From WRAV01 sp050950205 (GTDB lineage Bacteria; Bacillota; Clostridia; Oscillospirales; Ruminococcaceae), in the NCBI GenBank assembly GCA_050950205.1, contig JBMNHF010000015.1, positions 75,142-139,141 on the forward strand: a stretch of DNA of 64,000 bases, in the 5' to 3' direction. The translations under genes were made by a program, and so were the position numbers. The notes under the pieces were generated by a model that worked only from the letters and a program-made list of their open reading frames with translations, ran no database searches and was not told where the DNA came from. This document shows, one piece after another, positions 7,489-16,118 of the stretch (positions are counted from its first letter, which is position 1; every line of letters starts with the position of its first letter).

Positions 7489-7641
7489 AAAGGGTAAATT
7501 AAAGGGTATCGAAGGGTACTAAAGGGTATTGACTTGATATAATCGGCAGCGGTGTCGGTCAATTAGACCTTGCGACATTGCCGTCTGGAGGTTTTTGTCT
7601 GCATGACAGCGGTGTCGGGCAGTAAAGGGTATTAAAGGGTA
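7489..7641 (+). repeat. two clusters of AAAGGGTA repeats and a paired 16-17 bp motif
   Basis: AAAGGGTA, or GAAGGGTA in one copy, starts at 7489, 7501, 7511, 7521, 7624 and 7634, a spacing of 10-12 bp. A CAGCGGTGTCGG-containing motif occurs at 7545-7561 and 7605-7621. They could be iteron-like protein sites or coding repeats of a decayed gene; no intact frame covers them. Confidence 0.6.
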
Positions 7642-7685
7642 TTGAAATGGGGGCCAGTCAAAGCGCCCGCTGAAAACTACTGTGA

Positions 7686-7793
7686 AATCACAGAGTCTAT
7701 CCAGGGGCGAAAACCAAGGCTGAAAAGCTGGAGCGCATTGAAAGTCTTGGGTGTTCCACGCAACAGGCAGATTTATTCAAGGATATTGTCTAA
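7686..7793 (+). pseudogene. start-less coding remnant
   Basis: An open stretch with no start codon ends in KTKAEKLERIESLGCSTQQ, a short tail and TAA. The composition looks like a real helical C-terminus, but the family is not recognised. A small CCGCCC-TTCG-GGGCGG hairpin follows at 7798-7813. Together with the neighbouring amidase fragment it suggests decayed phage DNA. Confidence 0.3.
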
Positions 7794-7824
7794 ATAGCCG
7801 CCCTTCGGGGCGGTTAAATCCCTT

Positions 7825-8190
7825 TCACGGGAACGGGCGTATTAGTTTGGCTGCGCCCGCTGCCAGACCACAAAGAGAAGCAATGGCAAGTGTTATGTTG
7901 ATATTGTCATCGTCCTCTGAAAAGTTATTATTAGCATACCACAAGGCGGGCAAAAACGCTGCCAAGAATCCTATCATACAGCCTGTTGCCGCAACTTCTA
8001 GCAGAGAATAAAATTGAAAGTCAAGCACGATCCAATCTATGATTGTCAACACAAAAGAAATCAGCAAAACGAAAAGCGCGGAAGTCTTGTCTTTTTTATA
8101 AGCTTGAACCCGTGCGACCATATAGGCAATTAGCAATATTCCCCAAAACTCGGTTATGACTTTCTCTGCCATACCGAACACTCCATCCAT
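7825..8190 (-). CDS. hypothetical small membrane protein, possibly holin-like
   Basis: A 121-residue integral membrane protein with about three or four hydrophobic segments (roughly residues 12-25, 36-58, 64-85 and 100-112) and a short acidic loop SEDDDN. A TAGGAGGTGGGG site precedes the ATG at 8190; a GTG at 8199 is less well spaced. The size and the adjacent amidase fragment would suit a phage holin, but the fragment lies on the opposite strand, so this is weak. Confidence 0.5.
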   Translation of the reverse strand: MDGVFGMAEKVITEFWGILLIAYMVARVQAYKKDKTSALFVLLISFVLTIIDWIVLDFQFYSLLEVAATGCMIGFLAAFLPALWYANNNFSEDDDNINITLAIASLCGLAAGAAKLIRPFP

Positions 8191-8265
8191 CCTCCCCACC
8201 TCCTATCCAAATAATACCACAAGCCAGAACAATTTCCAAGTATAACCATCGAGAAAGGAGAAGCT

Positions 8266-8418
8266 ATGAACAAAACCATCGTCTTAGATTCAGGACATGG
8301 CAAAAAACGATTCTGGCACTGTCAAAACGCCCGCGAACTTATATCCCATCAGTGGCATCTTTTCGGCAGAAGTGCCGAGTTGCCACAAGTGGCAAATGAG
8401 AATGTTCACCGATATTGA
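8266..8418 (+). pseudogene. N-terminal fragment of an N-acetylmuramoyl-L-alanine amidase
   Basis: A strong GAAAGGAG site and ATG are followed by MNKTIVLDSGHGKK, the typical start of an Amidase_3 domain with its zinc-binding DxGHG motif. After about 15 codons the similarity stops and the frame runs into unrelated, hairpin-rich sequence to a TGA at 8416-8418. The rest of the enzyme is deleted or was replaced. It looks like the remnant of a phage endolysin gene. Confidence 0.6.
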
Positions 8419-9049
8419 GCCTTCCCATTTTTGAGCGGGTTGGAATCGGACTTGGCAAGTCAGGAAGCTGCGAAGTCAAAATGACTTCTCCTTGCGGCGA
8501 CACTCAAAACGCCCGCATTTTCAGGCACAGTCAAATTGTCCGTACATCAAAGTCACCGTCTTTCAGGGGTGGTCAAGCTGTCCACTACTGACGGCAATGC
8601 GGACAGCACGAAGTTGGGCCGTCATTAAATCAGCTAAATTTTCAGCCATGAGATTTTGAGAGGTCAGTCCAATCTTGGACTCACCTAGTTTATTGCCGCA
8701 TGGCCACAAGTATTATTTAGTATCATCAGGTATTAACTTTTTATTTTCCGCCCGCTTGTGGTCGAAGCTAAGACTGCTAAGCGGTCTATGTATTATATAG
8801 GGCGTGGGAACCGCCAGCTCGAACCCGCTATGATGGCTTTCGCGGGAAGCTGCGAAATATGACACGCCCACAAGTGGGCGAAAGCGAATCCATCAAGGCA
8901 GCTGAATACCCTTGTCATTCAGGTTTTGCCACTTGCGGCAAATAGGATGCAATTTGGAATCACGCTCCATGAAATAGCCGACATTCCCAGCAAGTTGGGA
9001 AAAGGGCATTCCCCAGCAGGTGGAGAAAAGAACCGTCCCCACAAGTGGG
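8363..9049. ncRNA. hairpin-rich non-coding region, candidate structured RNA
   Basis: No supportable gene covers this stretch. Short hairpins recur throughout: 8363-8378, 8380-8395, 8661-8686, 8772-8786, a two-stem nested structure at 8815-8852, 8865-8880, 8926-8941, 8984-9001, 9009-9027 and 9038-9049. Three have a CAAG loop closed by C-C-A/T-G-G pairs, one a GAAG loop; others have CTTG or GCAAG in the loop. The density and loop similarity suggest a large ornate RNA, as phage-associated RNAs such as GOLLD or ROOL are, but membership is not established. Strand is undecided. The IS21 element begins 30 bp after the last hairpin and may have truncated it. Confidence 0.35.
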
Positions 9050-9141
9050 TATGGCATTACCGCCCTGATCTTATGGCAATGTTGTCAACGCCGACTTGAT
9101 TTGACCTAAAAACGCCGGGGAGAAATGACCCAAAACGCCGA

Positions 9142-9924
9142 TCAGCCTACCGCCGGAATGTCCGCCGGTGGTGTTAGTATGACGCCGGATTTTCTGCGAT
9201 CTTTGAGCCTGTAGGTATCGCCCCGGATGTTCATCACATGGGCGTGATGCAGCAATCTATCGAGCATGGCGGTGGCGATAACGCTGTCGCTCATGAGCTC
9301 GCCCCAGTCGCTGAAAAACTTGTTACTGGTTAGAATAATGCTCCCGTGCTCATACCTCTCGCAGACGAGCCTAAAGAGCAGCTCCGCCTCTGTGCGGTCA
9401 AGCTGTAGGTAGCCGACCTCGTCAATGATGAGGATATCGGGTCTGAGATACACCCGCCAACGGCGTTCCAGACGGTTCTGCTCCTGCGCCTTTTTCAGGT
9501 CTGCGATCAGCTGCGAAAGGCTGGTGTAGTAGACAGCCAAGCCGGACTTCAGAGCTTGCATGGCAAGGCCCACAGCCAAATGCGTTTTCCCGACACCGGG
9601 CGGCCCCAGCAAGATCACATTCTCCGCCCTGGCGGCAAAGGCCAGCGTCGCCAGCTCGTCAATCTGCCGTTTGTCGATGCTGGGCTGAAAGTCGAAGTCA
9701 AACTCGCCAAGTGTCTTTCTATGCGGGAGCCGGGAAAGCTTGATCCGCATCTCCTCGCCCCTGCGCTTGCGCTCCGTATCCTCCAAGGTGAGAAGCTCCA
9801 GGAGAAAGGCCAGATAGGTGTTCTCCGCTTTCAAGGAGCGCTCCAGCTGCGCATCCAGAAGCCCGGCCGCCGTTTTGAGGCCCATATTCTCCAGTAAATC
9901 TCTGGCGTGCTCTAATTCAACCAT
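9142..9924 (-). CDS. istB: IS21-family helper ATPase IstB
   Basis: IstB is the AAA+ DnaC-like ATPase that activates the IstA transposase and selects targets. The P-loop GPPGVGKTHLAVGLA (about residues 100-115) and Walker B ILIIDEVGYL are intact, and the C-terminal ILTSNKFFSDWGELMSD segment is family-typical. The start at 9924 (MVELEHARDLL) gives 260 residues, normal for IstB, and overlaps the istA stop by 8 bp; upstream in-frame codons lie inside istA. The protein appears functional. Confidence 0.94.
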   Translation of the reverse strand: MVELEHARDLLENMGLKTAAGLLDAQLERSLKAENTYLAFLLELLTLEDTERKRRGEEMRIKLSRLPHRKTLGEFDFDFQPSIDKRQIDELATLAFAARAENVILLGPPGVGKTHLAVGLAMQALKSGLAVYYTSLSQLIADLKKAQEQNRLERRWRVYLRPDILIIDEVGYLQLDRTEAELLFRLVCERYEHGSIILTSNKFFSDWGELMSDSVIATAMLDRLLHHAHVMNIRGDTYRLKDRRKSGVILTPPADIPAVG

Positions 9925-11149
9925 TGGACGCCACCTGGAACAGCCGGTCATATTCACCCAAATCCCGAGCCTCGACCTGTGGTGGATGCTGCTTGGCGAA
10001 GCTGTTCGGCAGTGGTATTCCACCCTTTTCGCTGAGACCGGCGTATTGTCCGGTGAGCCATACAATTTTACCGCCGGAGTATTTGGCCTCATGCCTTGCT
10101 ATGAGTGTGTTGTCGAGGTGAATCTCGACATACCCGGCGCACAGCCGAACCTGAACCTGCCTGCCGCTATACTGCCAGGGCACACCATAGCGTATGCCAT
10201 CAAAGCTCACTAAGCCGTCTCGGGTCACGCTTCTGGTCTCCCAGCGGTACTTGTCCATAACCTCCTGTGGCGGGAGTGAAAGCAGCCCTTCCTTTGAAAG
10301 CTCTATAGCCGGAATTCTTCCGGTCGTTCCATGAACCTTCCCGTCATGCTTACGGCACCACTGCAGTGCCTGACGGTTCAGGTCGTTTAAGTCCTCGAAT
10401 CTGCGTCCGGGCAGGAAGTTGTCCTTTACATAGCCGACGAGACGTTCCACCTTGCCCTTCGTCTGCGGACGCCGGGGAGCGCACACCTTTGGTATGAAGC
10501 CCATATCCACGGAGAAATCCTCGAACGCCGTGTTCCAGATGGGCTTGCCGCCATCTCTGCCGATAATCACTGTCTTCATGTTATCCGTCAGCACCTTTTC
10601 TGGCACGCCGCCGAAGTATGCAAAGGCGTTTACCATGCAGCGCTCAAGGCTGGAGAGGTCACAGCGGCTTGTGAATTCTATGTATTTGGCTCGGGAATGC
10701 CCCAGCACCATCACAAATACCGGAACCTTGTGCACTGTGCCGCCGGTGTCCGTGTAGTGGCAGATGCCCCAATCCATCTGCGCCTGCTTCCCGGGAGCTG
10801 TTTCATACCGCCGCACGGCCGGCAGCTTCTTTGGCGGACGAAACGGATGCACATAATCCTTGAGGATGCTGATGCCACCGTCATATCCGGCCTCACGCAG
10901 CCGATCGAGCAGTACCACGCAGTTGTAGATCCCATCGGCCATCAGCTCATGCAGCAGCGGCTTGTACGCATCCAGCTTCGATGGACGGTCAATTTTCTCC
11001 GGCGGTGAAACACCAGGCTGCATGTATTTTCGGGCTGTGTTTTTAGAGATGCCCAATTCTTTGCCGATGGCGTATGCACTCTTACCCGCCCCAGCCGACT
11101 CTTTTATCTTCATAATTATCCCACTCCTTAGCATATCGGGCACCTCCAA
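9917..11149 (-). CDS. istA: IS21-family transposase IstA
   Basis: A 410-residue DDE transposase. An N-terminal helix-turn-helix (SAYAIGKELGISKNTARKYM) binds the IS ends. The catalytic core shows Asp in QMDWG, Asp in LTDNMK and Glu in KGKVERLVGY. The C-terminal beta-barrel region follows. No internal stop or frameshift is seen, so the element may still be mobile together with istB. Confidence 0.95.
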   Translation of the reverse strand: MEVPDMLRSGIIMKIKESAGAGKSAYAIGKELGISKNTARKYMQPGVSPPEKIDRPSKLDAYKPLLHELMADGIYNCVVLLDRLREAGYDGGISILKDYVHPFRPPKKLPAVRRYETAPGKQAQMDWGICHYTDTGGTVHKVPVFVMVLGHSRAKYIEFTSRCDLSSLERCMVNAFAYFGGVPEKVLTDNMKTVIIGRDGGKPIWNTAFEDFSVDMGFIPKVCAPRRPQTKGKVERLVGYVKDNFLPGRRFEDLNDLNRQALQWCRKHDGKVHGTTGRIPAIELSKEGLLSLPPQEVMDKYRWETRSVTRDGLVSFDGIRYGVPWQYSGRQVQVRLCAGYVEIHLDNTLIARHEAKYSGGKIVWLTGQYAGLSEKGGIPLPNSFAKQHPPQVEARDLGEYDRLFQVASNG

Positions 11150-11239
11150 GACGCTTTGTCTTGAGGGTAACCTCTCTATTCTCGTGGGTCAATTCTCGTC
11201 GGCGATTTAAGGTCATTTTACTCCGGCGGTGACAACAAT

Positions 11240-12566
11240 AAGTTGCGCAAATAAAAAAAGGACAGGGATTCAGCCTTTTGGTAGAATAAAGTTACCACAA
11301 CCAAGTTCACCGAAAGGAAGGCTGCACCCATGTCCAAGAAAATTGTACAACTAAATGAGGAAATCATCAAGAGCGAGTTAAAAGAGCTGGTTCGAGGCAG
11401 TGTGGAGGAAACACTCAACGACTTGCTGGAAAAGGAAGCGGAAGCTCTAACTCAGGCAGCGAAGTATGAACGCACCGAGGCTCGCCAAGGCTACCGTTCC
11501 GGCCATTACAACCGTAATCTGACCACCACATCAGGAGATGTCACCTTAAAGATGCCCCGACTAAAAGGGGTTCCCTTTGAAACTGCAATCATAGAGCGTT
11601 ACCGTCGCCGGGAAAGCTCAGTGGAGGAGGCATTGATTGAGATGTATCTAGCCGGCGTGTCGGTACGCCGTGTGGAGGATATCACCGAGGCACTGTGGGG
11701 CAGCAAGGTATCTCCCAGCACTATCAGCGAACTGAACAAGAAGGCATATGTCCATATTGAGGATTGGCGTAACCGCCCCTTGCAGGGCGGGAAGTACCCC
11801 TATGTTTATGTGGACGGCATCTATCTGAAGCGCAATTGGGGCGGAGAGTATGAGAACGTCGCGATTCTGGTGGCCATCGCAGTGAATGAGGATGGTTACC
11901 GGGAGGTAATTGGTGCTGCCGAAGGAATGAAGGAGGATAAGGCTAGTTGGATCAGCTTCTTCCAGTGGCTGAAAAGCCGTGGACTGGATGGTGTCAAACT
12001 CATCGTTGGCGACAAAAGCCTTGGGATGCTGGAGGCTGTGTATGAGGTGTTTCCTGACGCCAAATACCAGCGTTGTGTTGTTCATTTCTACCGCAATGTC
12101 TTTTCGGTCGTTCCCCGCTCCAAATCCAAGATTGTCGCCAAAATGCTCAAGGCCATACACGCCCAGGAGAGCAAAGAAGCCTCCAGAGAAAAGGCAAAAG
12201 CTGTTGTTCAATCTCTCCGGGAAATGAAGCTGCCCGAAGCCGCTAAAAAGGTGGAAAACGGCATCGAAGAGACCCTAACCTACACTCATTTCCCTTTTGA
12301 ACACTGGACACGAATCCGCACGAATAACGCCATTGAGCGCCTGAACCGGGAAATCCGCAGGCGCACTCGGGTAGTTGGCGCTTTTCCTGACGGCAATTCT
12401 GCCTTAATGTTGGTTTGTGCTAGGCTGCGCCATGTGGCCGGTACTCAGTGGGGCAACAAGAAATACATGAACATGAAGCACCTGCAATACGGTGTTTCAG
12501 ATGAATCTATCGCCGGCTAATCTGCTATTCGCCAAATGGTTGTTTCCTAATTTGCGCATAAAACTT
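11240..12566 (+). mobile_element. IS256-family insertion sequence
   Basis: A single transposase gene is flanked by imperfect inverted ends sharing AAGTT and TGCGCAAAT (near 11240-11253 and 12549-12566). The right end runs on into a TTGACACTACCC block typical of IS256-like tips. The matching GGGTAGTGTCAA portion is missing on the left, where the IS21 element ends, so the left tip seems lost or interrupted. Boundaries are approximate. Confidence 0.75.
11330..12520 (+). CDS. IS256-family transposase (mutator type)
   Basis: A 396-residue transposase with the family core: YVYVDGIYLKR (first Asp), LIVGDKSLGML (second Asp), and NNAIERLNREIRRR (catalytic Glu). The segment CVVHFYRNVFSVVP is also typical of Transposase_mut. 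The N-terminus LVRGSVEETLNDLLEKEAEA and the RQGYRSGHYNR segment are family-typical. Start ATG with GAAAGGAAGG upstream. The frame is intact, though loss of the left tip may immobilise it. Confidence 0.95.
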   Translation: MSKKIVQLNEEIIKSELKELVRGSVEETLNDLLEKEAEALTQAAKYERTEARQGYRSGHYNRNLTTTSGDVTLKMPRLKGVPFETAIIERYRRRESSVEEALIEMYLAGVSVRRVEDITEALWGSKVSPSTISELNKKAYVHIEDWRNRPLQGGKYPYVYVDGIYLKRNWGGEYENVAILVAIAVNEDGYREVIGAAEGMKEDKASWISFFQWLKSRGLDGVKLIVGDKSLGMLEAVYEVFPDAKYQRCVVHFYRNVFSVVPRSKSKIVAKMLKAIHAQESKEASREKAKAVVQSLREMKLPEAAKKVENGIEETLTYTHFPFEHWTRIRTNNAIERLNREIRRRTRVVGAFPDGNSALMLVCARLRHVAGTQWGNKKYMNMKHLQYGVSDESIAG

Positions 12567-12589
12567 GACACTACCCTAAAGGCAGATTT

Positions 12590-13879
12590 TTACAAGGAGC
12601 CATAGGTCATCCGCAGGGCCAGCAGGTAGTAGGCGGCGAGAAATTCCCGGGGGGAAACCCCCACCAAAGCCCACATGGCTTCCGGAGGTTTTCCGGTTTG
12701 GCAGGCTCGTTCCAACATGGTATAGAATTTGCGCACCACCCGACGGGCACCATACCGGGTGGATGCAGAAGTGTCCCGGTCCCGTTGGGAGAGGGCAGGG
12801 GAGGACAGGGTGGTTTGAGAAGCAGCCTCCAGCAATAACCGGTTGAAGCGGTGCAGCGTGTAGACTTCGTAAGGGGAGATGCCCAAAAGCTCCCCGGTGA
12901 TTTCCGCCACACTGGTGACGGCATGGCCAATGGTGTAATCTTCTGCCTCGTAGCGATAGAACCGCTTTTCATACCCGCGGGTTTCCTCATGCTCCTGAGG
13001 CAGCTTCCAGTACTGTTTGAGGATGCTTACCCCGCACTTCTGACGAATGGTCTGAAATGCGTTGCGCAGCCGCAGCACATTCTTTTTGCTTTCCCCCGGG
13101 TGGAAGGTATAGGAACACCCCTCCTTGCGCCGAAAGGCCTTGAGACAGTCGTGGTAGCCCAAAATCAACTTTTCTTCGGCGGTGGAAGTGTCAAACTCCA
13201 TGATTTCCCCCAAAAACCACCGGGAGCGAATATAGGTGACGGGGACCTTCTCCCGCAAAGGGCGAACCAGGCCTCTTGCCGCCAAATCTACCACAATCAA
13301 CTCCTCCGCTCCACAGCGCAGGGCCAGCCGAGCGGGAATATTATCGTTATACGCGCCGTCAATATGGCGCTTGCCGTCAATGACTTTGGCCTGAAACAGG
13401 GGGAAATAAGAGGCGGAGGCCATCAGGTAATCCACCAGCTTTTCCGGCGGAATCTCGGCTTTGGTGAGATGAAGGGGAGTATAGAGGGGAAATTGTACCG
13501 TCACCAGGCCATAATCCACAGGGGACTGATAAAATCGCTCAGGAGATATTACATCACGGAGCAGGCTTTCCAGGGGAGAGACGTCCAGCCCGCGGTTTTC
13601 CACCGCCTCCCGGATGCCTTGGCGCAGTTCGTCCTGAATACTGGCCTCCTGATCGGGAGGAGAGGAAAGATTGACAATGTTGCGCAGGCTCAGACTTTCC
13701 CACATCTCTACCCCTTTGTCGTAGTCGCCCTGAACCATCAAAGCTCCGTTGAGGGCCCCTACCGAGGAGCCGGTGACAATGTGATAGTCGATGGAAAGCT
13801 CCCGCAACGCCTTCCAAACGCCGATTTGATAGGGGCCTCGAGCGCCGCCGCCCCCCAAAACCACCGCCCGCTTTGGCAT
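12590..13879 (-). CDS. patatin-like phospholipase
   Basis: A 429-residue serine lipid hydrolase with a Ser-Asp dyad. The oxyanion-hole glycines lie in VVLGGGGARGPYQIG near the N-terminus, the nucleophile in VTGSSVGALNG, and the catalytic Asp in HIDGAYNDN (about residue 170). A C-terminal extension of roughly 200 residues, largely helical, has no recognised domain. No signal peptide is seen, so it is probably cytoplasmic. The start at 13879 is set by GAAAGGAGAG; an upstream in-frame ATG would add 15 residues. The gene ends close to the IS256 right tip but appears complete. Confidence 0.88.
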   Translation of the reverse strand: MPKRAVVLGGGGARGPYQIGVWKALRELSIDYHIVTGSSVGALNGALMVQGDYDKGVEMWESLSLRNIVNLSSPPDQEASIQDELRQGIREAVENRGLDVSPLESLLRDVISPERFYQSPVDYGLVTVQFPLYTPLHLTKAEIPPEKLVDYLMASASYFPLFQAKVIDGKRHIDGAYNDNIPARLALRCGAEELIVVDLAARGLVRPLREKVPVTYIRSRWFLGEIMEFDTSTAEEKLILGYHDCLKAFRRKEGCSYTFHPGESKKNVLRLRNAFQTIRQKCGVSILKQYWKLPQEHEETRGYEKRFYRYEAEDYTIGHAVTSVAEITGELLGISPYEVYTLHRFNRLLLEAASQTTLSSPALSQRDRDTSASTRYGARRVVRKFYTMLERACQTGKPPEAMWALVGVSPREFLAAYYLLALRMTYGSL

Positions 13880-13990
13880 GTTCTCTCTCCTTTCCAAGCT
13901 CTTGTCCGATCTTACCATAAGCATTCCCGATTTATTTGGAATCTCTCAAATCCCCAAACTCCAGTGTATGCAAAAAAAGATGAAAATGTG

Positions 13991-14020
13991 ACCGCCGCCC
14001 ACACAAAAATGAGCGGCGGT
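13991..14020 (-). terminator. terminator after ychF
   Basis: An 8-bp GC-rich stem (ACCGCCGC with GCGGCGGT) lies just downstream of the ychF stop, with T-rich sequence some bases further on the minus strand. Confidence 0.55.
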
Positions 14021-14028
14021 TGGCATGA

Positions 14029-15123
14029 CTATACGTTAAACCGGAACAGAACCACATCGCCATCCTGCATGATGTATTCTTTGCCTTCCAGGCGGACCAG
14101 TCCCTTTTCCTTGGCCGCATGCATGGAGCCGCAGGCCATCAGATCGTCAAAGGAGACCACTTCTGCCCGGATAAAGCCCCGCTCAAAATCGGTGTGGATT
14201 TTTCCCGCCGCCTGCGGGGCCTTGGTGCCTTGGGTGATGGTCCAGGCGCGCACCTCCGGTTTTCCGGCGGTGAGGAAGGAAATCAGCCCCAGCAGAGCGT
14301 AGCCGCTTTGAATCATCCGGTCCAAGCCGCTTTGAGCAAGGCCGATATCCGCCAGAAAGAGCTTTTTCTCTTCCGGGTCCAGATCGGCGATTTCCTCCTC
14401 CAGCCGCGCACAGATGGGAAGCACCTGTGCTTTTTCTGCGGCAGCAATTTCCGCCACCTGTGTGTAATAGGGGTGGGTGTCCAACGGCTGCTGAAAATCC
14501 TGCTCCGACAAATTGGCTGCGTAGATCACCGGCTTGGCCGAAAGCAGGGGGATGTCTCTGAGGATTTCCTTTTCCCCGTTGGAACATTCAAAGGCCCGAG
14601 CGGAGTTGCCTTCCTCCAGCCAACTTTTCAGCCGCTGGAGCATTTCCACCTCAGGCAGCAACTTTTTATCTCCCTTGGCGGCTTTGCTCACCCGATCAAT
14701 CCGCCGCTCTACAATATCCAAATCGGAAAAGATAAGCTCTAGATTAATGGTTTCGATATCCCGCTTGGGGCCGATTTCCCCGTCCACGTGAATGATTTCC
14801 CCATCCTCAAAGCAGCGCACCACGTGGACAATGGCATCCACCTCCCGGATGTTGCTGAGAAATTGGTTGCCCAACCCTTCGCCCTTGGAGGCGCCTTTAA
14901 CCAGCCCTGCAATGTCCACAAACTCCAGAGTAGCGGGGGTAACTTTGTCGGGCTGATGCATTTTGGCCAAAGCATCCAGCCGGGGATCGGGAACCGAGAC
15001 GATTCCCACATTGGGCTCGATGGTGCAGAAGGGATAGTTGGCGCTTTGAGCGCCGGCGTTGGTAACCGCGTTGAACAAAGTGCTCTTGCCCACGTTGGGC
15101 AGACCTACCATTCCAAGTTTCAT
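14029..15123 (-). CDS. ychF: redox-regulated ATPase YchF (Obg family)
   Basis: A universally conserved ribosome-associated P-loop NTPase that prefers ATP. G1 is GLPNVGKSTLFNAVT near the N-terminus, G3 is DIAGLVKGASKGEGLGNQFL, and the TGS domain closes the protein. At 364 residues it matches the family. The start is the ATG giving MKLGMVGLPNVGKS; the open frame upstream carries no site or similarity. A leader of about 100 nt contains a GCCTT/AAGGC hairpin near 15197-15211. Confidence 0.96.
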   Translation of the reverse strand: MKLGMVGLPNVGKSTLFNAVTNAGAQSANYPFCTIEPNVGIVSVPDPRLDALAKMHQPDKVTPATLEFVDIAGLVKGASKGEGLGNQFLSNIREVDAIVHVVRCFEDGEIIHVDGEIGPKRDIETINLELIFSDLDIVERRIDRVSKAAKGDKKLLPEVEMLQRLKSWLEEGNSARAFECSNGEKEILRDIPLLSAKPVIYAANLSEQDFQQPLDTHPYYTQVAEIAAAEKAQVLPICARLEEEIADLDPEEKKLFLADIGLAQSGLDRMIQSGYALLGLISFLTAGKPEVRAWTITQGTKAPQAAGKIHTDFERGFIRAEVVSFDDLMACGSMHAAKEKGLVRLEGKEYIMQDGDVVLFRFNV

Positions 15124-15419
15124 TGTTTTTTGCTCCCGAATGATTGTTATACTGATTGACAGAAGGATTTCTACATCAGGATAAAAAGAACCCCCAAAGC
15201 CTTGCAGCAAGGCGGGTGGCTCGGATCACCTTTTGGAATCCTATGCTAGTATAGCGCGGAACGCAAGCTTTTTCAAAGAAAAATGGAAATTTTCAGAAAA
15301 AATTCATCAAAATCAAAAGAAATCGGCTATAATGGTAAAAGAAAGAATTTTGTATATGCATCCATTTATGAAAGTTGCTTTGAATGGTTTGAGACAGTAA
15401 GTGCAATGGAGGACAAAAA

Positions 15420-16112
15420 ATGACCAAGAGAAAAATACTGGTTGCGGATGATGACAAGAACATAGCAGAGTTGTTGCGCCTTTATCTGGAAAAGGAAGGC
15501 TATGCTGTGGTAATGGCTTTTGACGGAGAAGAAGCTATCATGAAGTTTGGGCCGGAAAATCCCGATTTGGTGCTTTTGGATATTATGATGCCCAAGCTGG
15601 ACGGTTGGCAGGTGCTGCGGGAAATTCGCAAAAAATCCAACTGCCCCATTATCATGCTCACCGCCAAAGGGGAAACCTTTGATAAAGTTCTGGGTCTGGA
15701 GCTGGGGGCCGACGATTATGTGGTCAAACCCTTTGACTCCAAGGAAATTGTAGCCCGCATCAAGGCAGTGCTGCGCCGCACCGGAAAAGCCAGCGATCTT
15801 TCCGACTACAAAGAGGTCAGTTATGACAAGCTGGTGGTGAACATGACCAAGTACGAGCTGAAGGTGGACGGTAAGGTGGTGGACACCCCTCCCAAAGAGC
15901 TGGAGCTTTTGTTTCATCTGGCCAGCAACCCCAACCGAGTGTATACCCGGGATCAACTTTTGGATGAGGTTTGGGGCTTTGAGTATTACGGAGACAGCCG
16001 CACGGTAGACGTTCACATTAAGCGCCTGCGGGAAAAGCTGGAGGGCGTTTCGGACAAATGGACCCTGAAAACCGTTTGGGGCGTAGGCTATAAATTTGAA
16101 GTAAAAGAGTAG
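15420..16112 (+). CDS. OmpR-family response regulator
   Basis: A 230-residue transcription regulator. The receiver domain (1-115) has the acidic pocket around residues 10-12, phosphoacceptor D54 in LVLLDIMMPKLDGW, and K83 in MLTAKGE. The C-terminal winged helix (about 130-228) shows PPKELELLFHLASNPNRVYTR in part and the YGDSRTVDVHIKRLREKL recognition region. GGAGG precedes the ATG. It is 6 bp upstream of the kinase gene, with which it forms a two-component system. The signal and targets are not evident from the context. Confidence 0.94.
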   Translation: MTKRKILVADDDKNIAELLRLYLEKEGYAVVMAFDGEEAIMKFGPENPDLVLLDIMMPKLDGWQVLREIRKKSNCPIIMLTAKGETFDKVLGLELGADDYVVKPFDSKEIVARIKAVLRRTGKASDLSDYKEVSYDKLVVNMTKYELKVDGKVVDTPPKELELLFHLASNPNRVYTRDQLLDEVWGFEYYGDSRTVDVHIKRLREKLEGVSDKWTLKTVWGVGYKFEVKE

Positions 16113-16118
16113 ACGACA

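Larger units (their letters stand above)
9080..11237 (-). mobile_element. IS21-family insertion sequence
   Basis: The ends read TGTTGTCA...TGACAACA. The left end and the reverse complement of the right end align over about 50 bp, with repeated CGCCG and TGACC blocks typical of IS21 multiple terminal repeats. It contains istA and istB in the usual overlapping order. I see no clear target-site duplication. The right end directly abuts an IS256-type element. Confidence 0.88.

Noticed and set aside
12851..14302. 483-residue plus-strand open frame
   Set aside because: It lies antisense to the patatin-like gene and the end of ychF, and its sequence has no recognisable domain. A high-GC antisense shadow.
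15175..15245. Possible riboswitch or small RNA in the ychF leader
   Set aside because: Only a short GCCTT/AAGGC hairpin and a T-rich stretch are seen; no known motif, and evidence is too thin for a separate feature.
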